Shown here: one piece after another, positions 9,986 to 17,808 of the stretch
How positions within the stretch are numbered: position 1 is the stretch's first letter
How the letters are laid out: each line of letters begins with the position of its first letter
Source of the DNA: Microvirga sp.
Lineage (GTDB): Bacteria > Pseudomonadota > Alphaproteobacteria > Rhizobiales > Beijerinckiaceae
Assembly: GCF_014699075.1 (NCBI RefSeq)
Contig: NZ_JACXAB010000002.1
Span: 310,001 to 374,000 of the forward strand
Reading direction: 5' to 3'
Length of the DNA: 64,000 nt
Translations under genes and position numbers: made by a program
Notes under the pieces: model-generated
Seen by the model: only the letters and a program-made list of their open reading frames with translations
Told to the model about the DNA's origin: nothing
The model's database searches: none

Positions 9986-11020
9986 TCAAGCAGCAAAGGC
10001 GAGATTAAATTCGGCTTCTGTATCCTGATCGTCCTCATCGAAGGCAAAGGCCAGCACGCTTTCATCATGAAGCTGCTGCCAATCGATCTCGCCTGCCTCG
10101 AGAAGCTCCCGCATTTGCTCACGGGCTTGGTGAAGCCTCGCCTCTAAGGGGTTCAAAGGGGGCGGCATTCTCAGATCAAGCAGCGCGGGCGGATGCCGGT
10201 TCTCGCCGGCCGGAGCCTGCAGGGCCTCCACCTGCTTCAGGTACCACTCGGTCATGATCCGGGCGAGGAACTGGTTGGTCTTGCTGATTCCGGCCTCTCG
10301 GGCCTCGACCCTGGCTTTGGTGCCGTAGGCCTGAGAATCCACCGTTGCCACACGGGGATGGTGGCGCAGTTCGGCAGCTCCGACACCTTTGAGGCCGAAC
10401 AGATGGAGCCTGATGTCCGTCCCTCGGAGTTCCCGGTCGAGCGTCTCGATGACCTGCAGGATGCCTTGCGGCCCATGCAGATGCCTCCGGCACATGGATC
10501 CGACTCCGACGATTGGGAAGCCGGAGAGGTCGGGCATGCGCTCCAGGCAGCGGACATAGTCCTCGGGAACCCAACCCTGCAGGACAGGCATCAAGCGGCT
10601 GAGGATGCCCCGCTCTCTGGCGCCCCGAATGCAGGCCCGATTGAGGTCAACCGTTGCCGAGATCCGGTCTAGGACCAGATCGCGGTTTCGGGCCACCTCG
10701 GGTTCGACACAGAGATCAGCGGCTGCAGCCCATCTCCAAGGATAGGCTGCGCACAGATCGAGGTATTCGTCTACGGACCAAGGGAGCCCGCGGTACCGGC
10801 TGGCTGCAACGAAACCTGCGCTATCAAGATACGCTTCTAAACCATTGAGATGATGCAGGTTCGTGGTTCTGAAGCCATGCCAGACAGGAACCCCGTTGGC
10901 GTCCTTCTTCCATATGGAAAGCGCATTGGCGCTGATCAGGACGGGCGCGTTCAGGGAACGGGCAGCGTCGATCAGCGGCCCTCGCATCACATGCGGGAGG
11001 CCGAGGAGAAACTTGAGCAT
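9986..11020 (-). CDS. DpdA-like / tRNA-guanine transglycosylase-fold protein
   Basis: A 344-aa protein resembling the TGT-fold enzymes that insert 7-deazaguanines, especially the DpdA branch acting on DNA. I see a TIM-barrel order of motifs: ADLCVEPE (Asp102, position of a TGT catalytic Asp), MPVLQGW (145-150), IVGVGSMCRR (170-179), LHLFGLKGVG (206-214) and VDSQAYG (227-233). The C-terminal Cys cluster that binds zinc in bacterial TGT is absent, as in many DpdA-like proteins. No other dpd gene is adjacent. The C-terminal 60 residues form a charged helix and acidic tail. Assignment is by motif pattern only; it may act on tRNA, DNA or neither. Confidence 0.62.
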   Translation of the reverse strand: MLKFLLGLPHVMRGPLIDAARSLNAPVLISANALSIWKKDANGVPVWHGFRTTNLHHLNGLEAYLDSAGFVAASRYRGLPWSVDEYLDLCAAYPWRWAAAADLCVEPEVARNRDLVLDRISATVDLNRACIRGARERGILSRLMPVLQGWVPEDYVRCLERMPDLSGFPIVGVGSMCRRHLHGPQGILQVIETLDRELRGTDIRLHLFGLKGVGAAELRHHPRVATVDSQAYGTKARVEAREAGISKTNQFLARIMTEWYLKQVEALQAPAGENRHPPALLDLRMPPPLNPLEARLHQAREQMRELLEAGEIDWQQLHDESVLAFAFDEDDQDTEAEFNLAFAA

Positions 11021-11146
11021 ATCTTTGTCCGGGATAGCGCGGCTTGGGGTTTGTCAGCCGGCGATGGGCAAAGAAAAAGGACCGGCGGAAGATCCTGCCG
11101 ATCCTTGGAAAATCAGATGCTTACAAGCGAATGCTAAGCCGATGGC

Positions 11147-11257
11147 TTATTGTGGGTGACGCTTGTTGTACCACTCGTTCGCTTTCAGGGCCGCAAAGGC
11201 TAGCAGTACGACCATGCCGGGCAGAACGACAGAAACCACCAGTGTTTGTCCGTTCAT
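11147..11257 (-). CDS. 36-aa single-pass membrane peptide
   Basis: A very short frame, MNGQTLVVSVVLPG then MVVLLAFAALKANEWYNKR, with one membrane segment and a basic tail. Its ATG overlaps the stop of the upstream gene (11254-11490) in an ATGA junction, which argues strongly for coupled translation. No family recognised. Confidence 0.5.
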   Translation of the reverse strand: MNGQTLVVSVVLPGMVVLLAFAALKANEWYNKRHPQ

Positions 11258-11490
11258 GATATCAAGCCTCTAAGAGCCTTCCTGGCGATAATATGTAGTA
11301 GAACTGCAGCAATTGTCCAACCGGCTGCAACCGGCAGGAGTTCCGCGAGCCGCACCGTGTTGGCAAAATTGCCAATGTTATATAGATACCCCGCAAGCGG
11401 GGTGGCGATGCCGACAGTGAAGCAGGCAGTCGACATTCGGTCAAAGTTGTTCGCGAGCAGCTTTTGCCGCTCGTTGAATATCAAACTCAC
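11254..11490 (-). CDS. Small two-helix membrane protein, 78 aa
   Basis: Two hydrophobic segments (residues about 22-42 and 52-70) follow a short charged N-terminus (NERQKLLANNFDRM). It starts with GTG or the equivalent codon near 11490, preceded by an AAGGAGG-like site. It is translationally coupled to the 36-aa peptide downstream. Function unknown; a two-component small membrane module is possible. Confidence 0.55.
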   Translation of the reverse strand: MSLIFNERQKLLANNFDRMSTACFTVGIATPLAGYLYNIGNFANTVRLAELLPVAAGWTIAAVLLHIIARKALRGLIS

Positions 11491-11592
11491 AGCACCGGAC
11501 CTCCTTGGAAGCGTGTGGTAGCTTTGAGGAGATCCAGCCTTTTATGGGGTTTGATCTTCCTCAGGTTCACCACCCAGTGGAAGTCATGAGCC

Positions 11593-11808
11593 TTAAGCGA
11601 CCTTGCTTCCTGCTTGAGCTGCTCTGGCCTCGGCCGCTGCGGCAGCCTGCTCGCGCTGACGATGCTCGGCCAGTTGCTGGCGAAGGTCCTGGTAGAGCGG
11701 GCGGAACGTTGGCCCGTGGTCTTCGACCATGTCAGCGAGGATGTGAACAGCCCGGACCAACTTCTCTTCCGTGATCGGTCCGCGCTCCCGGTGATGCCAT
11801 TCGCTCAT
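11593..11808 (-). CDS. Small helical hypothetical protein, 71 aa
   Basis: A soluble, charged protein predicted as helical (LVRAVHILADMVEDHG, then LYQDLRQQLAEHRQREQ), with an Ala/Glu-rich coiled-coil-like tail. An AGGAGA ribosome site lies 9 bases before the ATG. No family recognised. Confidence 0.55.
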   Translation of the reverse strand: MSEWHHRERGPITEEKLVRAVHILADMVEDHGPTFRPLYQDLRQQLAEHRQREQAAAAAEARAAQAGSKVA

Positions 11809-12002
11809 GGTGCCGTCTCCTCATGATGGAGCGGGCACACTGCGCCGAGGATCTTGATAGGAGGTTAAGCTTGCCTGGGGCTGGTGGCGGCGTCCACAAA
11901 CTGGTGTCCCGGCCGGCGCTGCCTTAACATCGCCGGCAAATCACACCAGGAGCAGATTGCTGAAGCACTGATTTGCTCAAGAAATACTCACGATATTGTA
12001 CG

Positions 12003-12518
12003 ATGAACCTATTTGACCGACACGTCGTCATCGACGTTGAAACCGCCCAATCCTATGATCACGTCATTGAAATCGCCGCTGTTGAGGTCGTTGGCGGAAC
12101 GATCTCCCCTCGCTCGTTTGTCCGCAGGGTCAAGCCGCGCTCAGCCATGAGCCCATTCTGCTATGCGGTGCATCGCATTTCGCTGGCTGACTTGGAAAAT
12201 GAGCCACACTTCGAGGAGGTCGTTCACGAGCTCATTGAGTTCGTGGGTGATGATACGATTGTCGCTCACAACTATGCCTACGAGTACAATACGCTCAAAC
12301 GAGAGTTCGAGCGGGCATCACGGCCGACTTACCCGCGAGAGCGCTTCTTTTGCACCATGGCTCTGGCAAAGCGCTCGGGCCTGCCCGGCAAACTCCGCCA
12401 TGCTTGTTCGCAGGCGGGCATCAGCATTGCTCACCTGCGTGACGCGCACGATGCGTTGAACGATGCCCTCTTGGCGGCCCATCTGTTTCTGAAGCTCAAT
12501 CCGGCGAAGCGGCCCTGA
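12003..12518 (+). CDS. DnaQ-like 3'-5' exonuclease domain protein
   Basis: A DEDDh-type exonuclease fold of about 171 aa. ExoI motif is VVIDVET (Asp, Glu); ExoII is VAHNYAYEYNTL; ExoIII is HDALNDALLAA (His, Asp). An ATG at 12003 fits the domain boundary; an upstream TTG at 11973 is less likely. In ExoII the usual Asp of the HNxxFD motif is replaced by Glu, which could weaken or change metal binding. It is a stand-alone gene, resembling the proofreading epsilon subunit or exonuclease-type repair proteins. Confidence 0.82.
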   Translation: MNLFDRHVVIDVETAQSYDHVIEIAAVEVVGGTISPRSFVRRVKPRSAMSPFCYAVHRISLADLENEPHFEEVVHELIEFVGDDTIVAHNYAYEYNTLKREFERASRPTYPRERFFCTMALAKRSGLPGKLRHACSQAGISIAHLRDAHDALNDALLAAHLFLKLNPAKRP

Positions 12519-12590
12519 CGTCGCAGCAGGCCATGACACCCTCACGCAATCTAGGCCTGGTAATCCTCCTGCAGGGCTTAGGGGGAAGTC

Positions 12591-12797
12591 ATGTGCAAGC
12601 GACAGATCGACAGGCGGCCAACACCGCCGGCGCCATCCAATGACAACGAACCGCGCGTGATAACCCGTCTCATGCTGGCGCGGTCGGTGTCCTATCAGAC
12701 AGGCATTATGGCCGCGGTCCTGGAGCGAGCGGAGCGGGTCAGGTTGGATGTTCTGGCTGCTGGCGTGGTAAAGATCCAAGGGGCACGTCGCTGGTAA
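12591..12797 (+). CDS. Small hypothetical protein, 68 aa
   Basis: A short basic protein with a Pro-rich start and a helical middle (LMLARSVSYQTGIMAAVLERAERV). A purine-rich AGGGGGAAG lies 3 bases before the ATG. No family recognised; the reading frame could be spurious. Confidence 0.4.
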   Translation: MCKRQIDRRPTPPAPSNDNEPRVITRLMLARSVSYQTGIMAAVLERAERVRLDVLAAGVVKIQGARRW

Positions 12798-12941
12798 GCA
12801 GCCCATAATATTGCCACGGTTGAACGGCCAAGGTTGGCTTGTGCGGTTTCAGCCTCCTTGAACCGCATAAGCCCTGGTTGAGGGTTCACCCGATTTCCTC
12901 GGCCGGGGCTCCAGCCGCCCTCAGCCGGAGGTCCGCAGTGG

Positions 12942-12977
12942 CCCCTCGGTGAGGGCGTTTTGCTGTCCCCTCGGTGA
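12942..12977. repeat. Two 11-base direct repeats upstream of parA
   Basis: CCCCTCGGTGA occurs at 12942-12952 and again at 12967-12977, exactly 25 bases apart, 64 bases before the parA start. This might be a binding site for a partition protein. Only two copies were seen. Confidence 0.4.
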
Positions 12978-13040
12978 TAAGGCTCCGTTAACCATACCTG
13001 CGCGACGATGCAGTGCCTGATCAAGACTGGGGGAACTGGC

Positions 13041-13706
13041 ATGAATGTCGTGGTTTTTGCATCCCGCAAGGGAGGTTCCGGAAAGAGCACCCTTGCCGCG
13101 CAGCTGGGGAGCTACATGGCCGAGAATGCGCGGCCGACGCTCCTGATCGATGCGGACCCGCAGGGGTCTTTGGCCCTTTGGCACCGGGTCCGGGGCGCAC
13201 AGGATCTTCCGCTCCATGTTGGTACCAAGCATCTTGCGGCCACTCTGGCGAAGGCACGTCGAGCCGGGGCTGAATGGGTCCTGATCGACACGCCGCCCAA
13301 TGCGGAAGCCTCAGTGGCCGAGGCGATCTGGCACGCGGATCTCGTCGTGATCCCCATGCGCCCGGGTCTATTCGATGTCGATGCCGTTCAAGCCACAATC
13401 AAAATGTGCCGTGAACTCAAGAAGCCTTACGCGGTGGTGATCAACGCGGCCCCGGTCAAGAATGGTTCGGAGGATCCGATGGTTGCGGATGCACGCGGGG
13501 CCATGCAGGCGCTCGACGTTCCGACATGGTCGGGTCAGATCACGCATCGCGCTGAATTGTCGCTTTCCCTGTCCCATGGAGCCGGTGTGAGCGAGTTCAG
13601 CGCCGGATCGGCTGGATCGGAGGAGATCGGCAGCCTCTGGCGGGCGCTCACGCGGAGCTTTGAGGCAATCGATGCGATGACCGGCAAACAGGATCAATCC
13701 GCTTAA
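13041..13706 (+). CDS. parA: ParA family partition ATPase
   Basis: A 221-aa small Walker-type partition ATPase. Deviant Walker A is KGGSGKST (residues 10-17), Walker A' is LLIDADPQGS, and Walker B is WVLIDTPP. The ATG at 13041 (GGGGGAAC upstream) begins directly at the ATPase core, so it lacks the N-terminal HTH of ParA type Ia and resembles type Ib. No parB is adjacent. It would act in plasmid segregation, or if orphan, in positioning another cargo. Confidence 0.88.
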   Translation: MNVVVFASRKGGSGKSTLAAQLGSYMAENARPTLLIDADPQGSLALWHRVRGAQDLPLHVGTKHLAATLAKARRAGAEWVLIDTPPNAEASVAEAIWHADLVVIPMRPGLFDVDAVQATIKMCRELKKPYAVVINAAPVKNGSEDPMVADARGAMQALDVPTWSGQITHRAELSLSLSHGAGVSEFSAGSAGSEEIGSLWRALTRSFEAIDAMTGKQDQSA

Positions 13707-13869
13707 CTAGCTGATGTGGTCTGCCGAAATGGCCAGTTAGCTTTTGGTTATTGCGTATTAGGGTGCCAGGCCTTTCAGAACCGCGCCACCTATAAAGCGC
13801 ATTTGAGGCGCGGTCTCAATGCTCCAACCGCTTGTAGTCAGATCTTCAAGCATGTGAAGGAGCTTACGC

Positions 13870-15063
13870 ATGAGCCGGATGCAAATTCTTGTTGTGAGTG
13901 CCCTCTGTCTACTTAGCATGCCGAATGAAGGCGCGTTGGCGCAGCAAGATCAAACGTTGCCAGAGCAACAGACACATAGACGGCGGTTCTTCTCCTCCCG
14001 CCTTGCAGTGGATTATCCACTGCCGCTAACTGTACCTACAGGTGGGAAGGCAGACGATCGACGCACGATAGCAAATTTCATTCAAATGAACACGCGTATT
14101 GCGACCCCCACCATCATCAGGAGGCAAGGTTACGTGGAGGGAGATATTTGGGTTGGATCGCTAGATAGCCTGAAGTTCAAGGCAGCTCTCAGCTCTTTGT
14201 TTGGCGCTTCAATCGTCAAAGATGATTTGGAAGCATTTCTGGCTGGGCGGACGGATAGAAGGTTTCAAGATAGTACAGCTGAAGCCTTAGATATATTAAG
14301 GGAACGCTACATAGCTGAAGCCAACAAGGGCCCGCCAGATGATCCTGAGAATCCGAACGAGCCACCTTATGATATCGTTGAACTCGATAAAGTTGTCGCT
14401 GAGATAAAGTCAGAACTGGACAGAGTAGGTGTATATTCTACTGGCATCGCCAGCGGCGGAATTTGGCCTAACGGGACTATACCATATGAAATCGACGAAA
14501 GCTTGGAACAGCGTAAGCCTGAAATCGATAAAGCAATAGGGATTTGGAGAGAAGCAACCGGAGGGGCAATCAAATTAGTGGCGCGTCAGGCGGGGGAAAA
14601 GAACTACGTCAAGTTTCAGTTGGATCAAGGGGCTTGCAGTTCGTCTATAGGTATGAAAGGGGGAGAACAAATCATCAGATTGAAGCCTGATTGCAAGTGT
14701 GGCAATATTGTGCATGAGATTGGTCACGCAATTGGTCTTTATCATGAGCACACCCATCCTAACCGGGATGCATTTGTTGAAATACACTGGGGAAATATAC
14801 AAGATAACGCAAAGAACAACTTTGAAATATCATCGAACGCGCGAGCCTTGGGCGAATACGACTACGGAAGTGTGATGCATTATTCTGGGGAAGCCTTTGC
14901 AAGACCTAATTCGGGACCCACAATCACACCGAAGCAAACCACGCAGGTCACACTTGGTCAGCGCACTACTCTGAGCGCGAAGGACATCGCGGGTGTGGCA
15001 GCATTGTACGGGTTTGCTCCCGCTGCGAGTGCTCCGGAGGCAGCAAAGTGCCCAACCCAGTAA
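13870..15063 (+). CDS. Secreted astacin-like (M12A) metalloprotease
   Basis: A 397-aa protein with a signal peptide (MQILVVSALCLLSM, likely cleavage near ALAQ). Zinc-binding motif HEIGHAIGLYHEHTHPNRD begins at residue about 282 and matches the astacin consensus HExxHxxGxxHE. The Met-turn SVMHYSG is at about 334-340. A propeptide-like region (residues 30-190) precedes the catalytic domain. The DNA here is clearly more AT-rich than the flanks, which points to recent transfer. It is a lone plus-strand gene facing minus-strand neighbours. Confidence 0.88.
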   Translation: MSRMQILVVSALCLLSMPNEGALAQQDQTLPEQQTHRRRFFSSRLAVDYPLPLTVPTGGKADDRRTIANFIQMNTRIATPTIIRRQGYVEGDIWVGSLDSLKFKAALSSLFGASIVKDDLEAFLAGRTDRRFQDSTAEALDILRERYIAEANKGPPDDPENPNEPPYDIVELDKVVAEIKSELDRVGVYSTGIASGGIWPNGTIPYEIDESLEQRKPEIDKAIGIWREATGGAIKLVARQAGEKNYVKFQLDQGACSSSIGMKGGEQIIRLKPDCKCGNIVHEIGHAIGLYHEHTHPNRDAFVEIHWGNIQDNAKNNFEISSNARALGEYDYGSVMHYSGEAFARPNSGPTITPKQTTQVTLGQRTTLSAKDIAGVAALYGFAPAASAPEAAKCPTQ

Positions 15064-15155
15064 GAGGATATAACGGGCACAAGTTATAGAGGCCTGTTGT
15101 CAGGTTAGTTTTCGGACGCACCGATGAGTTTTTACTAGGTGCGTCCATCCAAAAG

Positions 15156-15839
15156 CTAACCGAAGATCTCGTGATAGGTGATCAGCGCGAAGACCAGCGG
15201 AAGGACGATCGCGATCATCGAGAGGAAGAGCGACACGATGATGGTCATCGCGAAATCGAACGTGGCATACCCGTAGCCGCGAAAGGTGCCGGCCACCCGC
15301 TGCGCCTTGTACTCTTGGATCCGGCCGATCGGCGCGAGGACCGGACTGGCAGCGAGATAACCCCACTTCTGGAAGAACGACTTGAGACCAGCGGCGAACG
15401 CGCCAGGGATCGATCGGTAGTGCTTCTTCAGCCCACTCCACGCGTAGAGGACCAAGAAGATCGGCATGAGGATGTACCAGACTTGGCCGGCCACTTCGGT
15501 ATACTCGCGGATGTCCGCCCAACCCCACTTGTGGAGCAAGATGCCGGCGACCCACGCCATGCCGAACGGCAGACCGACGCCGAGGACCGCGCCGGCGAGC
15601 CATGGGCCACCCTGGGTCTTCTCCTTCTTGATGTCCGAGATGTACTCCGCTGGGACGTCGTAGAAGAAGGCCTTCGCGAACGCCCAGCCGATCCACCCCA
15701 CCACGAGAAGGGCTCCGAGTCCGAGTACAACCCAGAGCCCGCTCTGCAGCGAGTTCATAACTGCGTCGCGGCCGAACAAAAGGACCAGGAGGATCCCGCC
15801 CAAGAGGAACTTGATGATGGTGGCGTCTCTTGATGACAT
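15156..15839 (-). CDS. Multi-pass membrane protein of candidate defence operon
   Basis: A 227-aa protein with five hydrophobic segments: about residues 8-27, 33-58, 78-102, 118-136 and 195-221. Between the last two is a charged, amphipathic linker (GLKKHYRSIPGAFAAGLKSFFQKWG). No catalytic motif is visible. It is the last gene of a three-gene operon (gap of 9 bases from the DUF6602 gene). Inference: a membrane effector that would breach the membrane when the upstream nucleotidyltransferase system is triggered. Other membrane roles cannot be excluded. Confidence 0.75.
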   Translation of the reverse strand: MSSRDATIIKFLLGGILLVLLFGRDAVMNSLQSGLWVVLGLGALLVVGWIGWAFAKAFFYDVPAEYISDIKKEKTQGGPWLAGAVLGVGLPFGMAWVAGILLHKWGWADIREYTEVAGQVWYILMPIFLVLYAWSGLKKHYRSIPGAFAAGLKSFFQKWGYLAASPVLAPIGRIQEYKAQRVAGTFRGYGYATFDFAMTIIVSLFLSMIAIVLPLVFALITYHEIFG

Positions 15840-15848
15840 CTCGGCCTC

Positions 15849-16571
15849 TCAGTCCGCCAGCCACTTCGCGTAGGCGCGCATGTCGATCATTGGGACGGTC
15901 GCACTCGCCTGGAGCTTCGCGATCAGCTCGAACAGGAACGCCGTCGCCGGCTTGCCCTCAAGGGTAAAGACGTAGGTTTCGTCCTCGCAGCGGCTGAAGT
16001 GGCCGTGCGCCGCCACGCACCCGAGATCCACGCTGCCGTCCGGATCGCCGTCCGCGAGCGCCTGCTGCAGCGGCTGTCCGAAAGGCGTCTTCCAGGAGCT
16101 CTCGAAAGTCAGCAATCCACCGAGGATGCGGTGGAGCGGCTTTGGCTTCGCGATGCCGCTTACGTTAGGGACGGGGAGGCTGGTCCGGTACAGACGTCGG
16201 ACGCTGGCGATCTTGTCTTGTGCATAGCGTACGTTTTCCACGTCGATTGCCTGCTTGGCCTCAAACACGGCGTAGACGCTCTCGGCCGGGATGATCGTCT
16301 GCCCCTCGAACGTGAAGATGAAGGGGCTGTACTGCCGATCGAACACGACGACGTCGATCTGCTGGCTGAACTTGCCGTTGCTGTCGACCACCGTCGCCCG
16401 GGCGACGCTGTAACGCTTCGGCAGGTAGTTGCCCAGGAGTTGGAGCCAGATGTTCTCCGTTGCATCTCCCTTCAGAACGGGGTGACCGAGGAGTGCCCGC
16501 GAGTGCTCGAGCTTTTGGTGGATCTCCGTGTGGAGGCCGGCGAGGAGGTTGGCGAGGTTCCACTCGGTCAT
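15849..16571 (-). CDS. DUF6602 family, nuclease-like protein
   Basis: A 240-aa soluble protein matching the DUF6602 pattern. Residues 71-106 carry QIDVVVFD (Asp73, Asp78), then ESVYAVFEAKQ (Glu104, Lys106), i.e. a D...ExK arrangement like the PD-(D/E)XK nuclease core. The C-terminal half is a mixed alpha/beta region. It overlaps the upstream nucleotidyltransferase by 4 bases (ATGA), so the two are made together. The role may be nucleic-acid cleavage or sensing; no enzyme assay is implied. Confidence 0.72.
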   Translation of the reverse strand: MTEWNLANLLAGLHTEIHQKLEHSRALLGHPVLKGDATENIWLQLLGNYLPKRYSVARATVVDSNGKFSQQIDVVVFDRQYSPFIFTFEGQTIIPAESVYAVFEAKQAIDVENVRYAQDKIASVRRLYRTSLPVPNVSGIAKPKPLHRILGGLLTFESSWKTPFGQPLQQALADGDPDGSVDLGCVAAHGHFSRCEDETYVFTLEGKPATAFLFELIAKLQASATVPMIDMRAYAKWLAD

Positions 16572-17332
16572 TTTACTACCCGGTCCCAGGATGCTGCTGA
16601 CAGGGCGTCCTTGGCGGCGCTGGCGATCATGGCTTTCTGCATCGCAGTCAACTCGTCGGAAAGGATGTTGTTGGTGTTGGCGGGATCGACGACCCGGGCG
16701 TTCGGGAAGCGGTCGCGCAGGTACGTCAGGCAGGTCACGACATTGCCGCTGAGGCCGATGCTGTAGGTGTTCCTCAGGGCCTCGATGACGCTGAGCTCAA
16801 GATAGAATGACGGGAAATCCAACCCCTTCTGGTTTCGCCAGAGCTTGAGGATCCGGATCTCGTCCCGTCGGCCGCAGTTGGCCACGATGTCGATGTGGCG
16901 CGCCACGTTTGTCTTCGTCCAGGTGTCGGCCTTGCTCCGGTACAGGCTATGGTCCTGGCTGTAGCTGTCCTGACGTTTTGCCGGGACGACGTCGACGTCG
17001 AACCCGTTCACCTTGATGCCAAGCGACACATTCTGGCGGCGGGGCGTGAAGCCCTTGCCCTTCAGATGGTCGTGGAGCTTGTCGTACACCTCATTGAGTG
17101 TCTCCCGGGTTTCGGACCGCAGGGAGACGAAGATGTCGATGTCGGTCCCGCTACGGTTGGCCGTACCCTTGGCGAACGACCCGCTCGGCGTGATCGCCGC
17201 CAGGTATTCTCCGGCCCAATTCTGCAGAATAGGCACGAGGGTCGTTTTGCAGACGTTGAGGGGGGTGTAGAGGCCGGCCGGGATCGCCTCGCGGATGAGG
17301 ATATTACGGAGATACTGGTCTGGGGAAATCAT
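16568..17332 (-). CDS. OAS/CD-NTase-like nucleotidyltransferase
   Basis: A 254-aa protein of the nucleotidyltransferase superfamily, resembling CD-NTases of CBASS and OAS. The active-site pattern is complete: PSGSFAKGT (Gly51, Ser52), then GTDIDIFVSL (Asp64, Asp66) and GFDVDVVPAK (Asp112/114). The C-terminal helical part ILKLWRNQKG then FYLELSVIEAL matches the helical core of the SMODS/OAS-like proteins. It is the first gene of a three-gene operon with DUF6602 and a membrane protein. CBASS enzymes make cyclic oligonucleotides during phage infection; that role is inferred here. Confidence 0.82.
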   Translation of the reverse strand: MISPDQYLRNILIREAIPAGLYTPLNVCKTTLVPILQNWAGEYLAAITPSGSFAKGTANRSGTDIDIFVSLRSETRETLNEVYDKLHDHLKGKGFTPRRQNVSLGIKVNGFDVDVVPAKRQDSYSQDHSLYRSKADTWTKTNVARHIDIVANCGRRDEIRILKLWRNQKGLDFPSFYLELSVIEALRNTYSIGLSGNVVTCLTYLRDRFPNARVVDPANTNNILSDELTAMQKAMIASAAKDALSAASWDRVVK

Positions 17333-17539
17333 TATGGACTATGGCGGGAATGAGGCGTCCCAAGCTACCTGAGGCGGGGGCGCACGCAAGAGCGACATAT
17401 TGGTTGTCCCCGCCAGACAAAGAAAAGGCTACGTAAAGGGGGTCCTTCCGGTCTTGATCTCTTGTCTATTCCCCGATGAAGTCCACAAGGTCGTCCTTCT
17501 TCGGCTCTACCGGCACTGAAGTGCGATCAATTAGTCAGA

Positions 17540-17794
17540 TCAAAGGTCGGTGTAGCCCTTCTGTCGCTGGGTTTCTGCCCAGCCCTCTAGCGCTTTTGCG
17601 GCGACCACCTCGTCAGGGTAAATGTCGACCTTCCCCTGTCCCTTGGTACCAACATAACCCCAGTTGCGCACCAGCCGGATCGTGCCGAACAAGTCGCGCT
17701 CAATCATCAGGCTGAAGAAGCGTGCCCTGCCCTGCTCCGGGTCACGCCGATAGAGCACCAAGTGGTGCCGTATGGGCGAACGGGCGTCGGGCAT
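17540..17794 (-). CDS. WGR domain protein
   Basis: An 84-aa protein that is almost entirely a WGR domain: the RRDPEQGRARFFSLMIERDLFG strand pattern, then the conserved NWGYVGTKGQ (WGR-equivalent core) and FxxxxxAxxxxE-like end (DEVVAAKALEGWAETQRQKGY). WGR domains bind DNA breaks in PARP and also occur alone in bacteria. It ends 14 bases after the CYTH-like gene upstream and is likely co-transcribed. Confidence 0.88.
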   Translation of the reverse strand: MPDARSPIRHHLVLYRRDPEQGRARFFSLMIERDLFGTIRLVRNWGYVGTKGQGKVDIYPDEVVAAKALEGWAETQRQKGYTDL

Positions 17795-17808
17795 CGGATA
17801 GCCACCCC

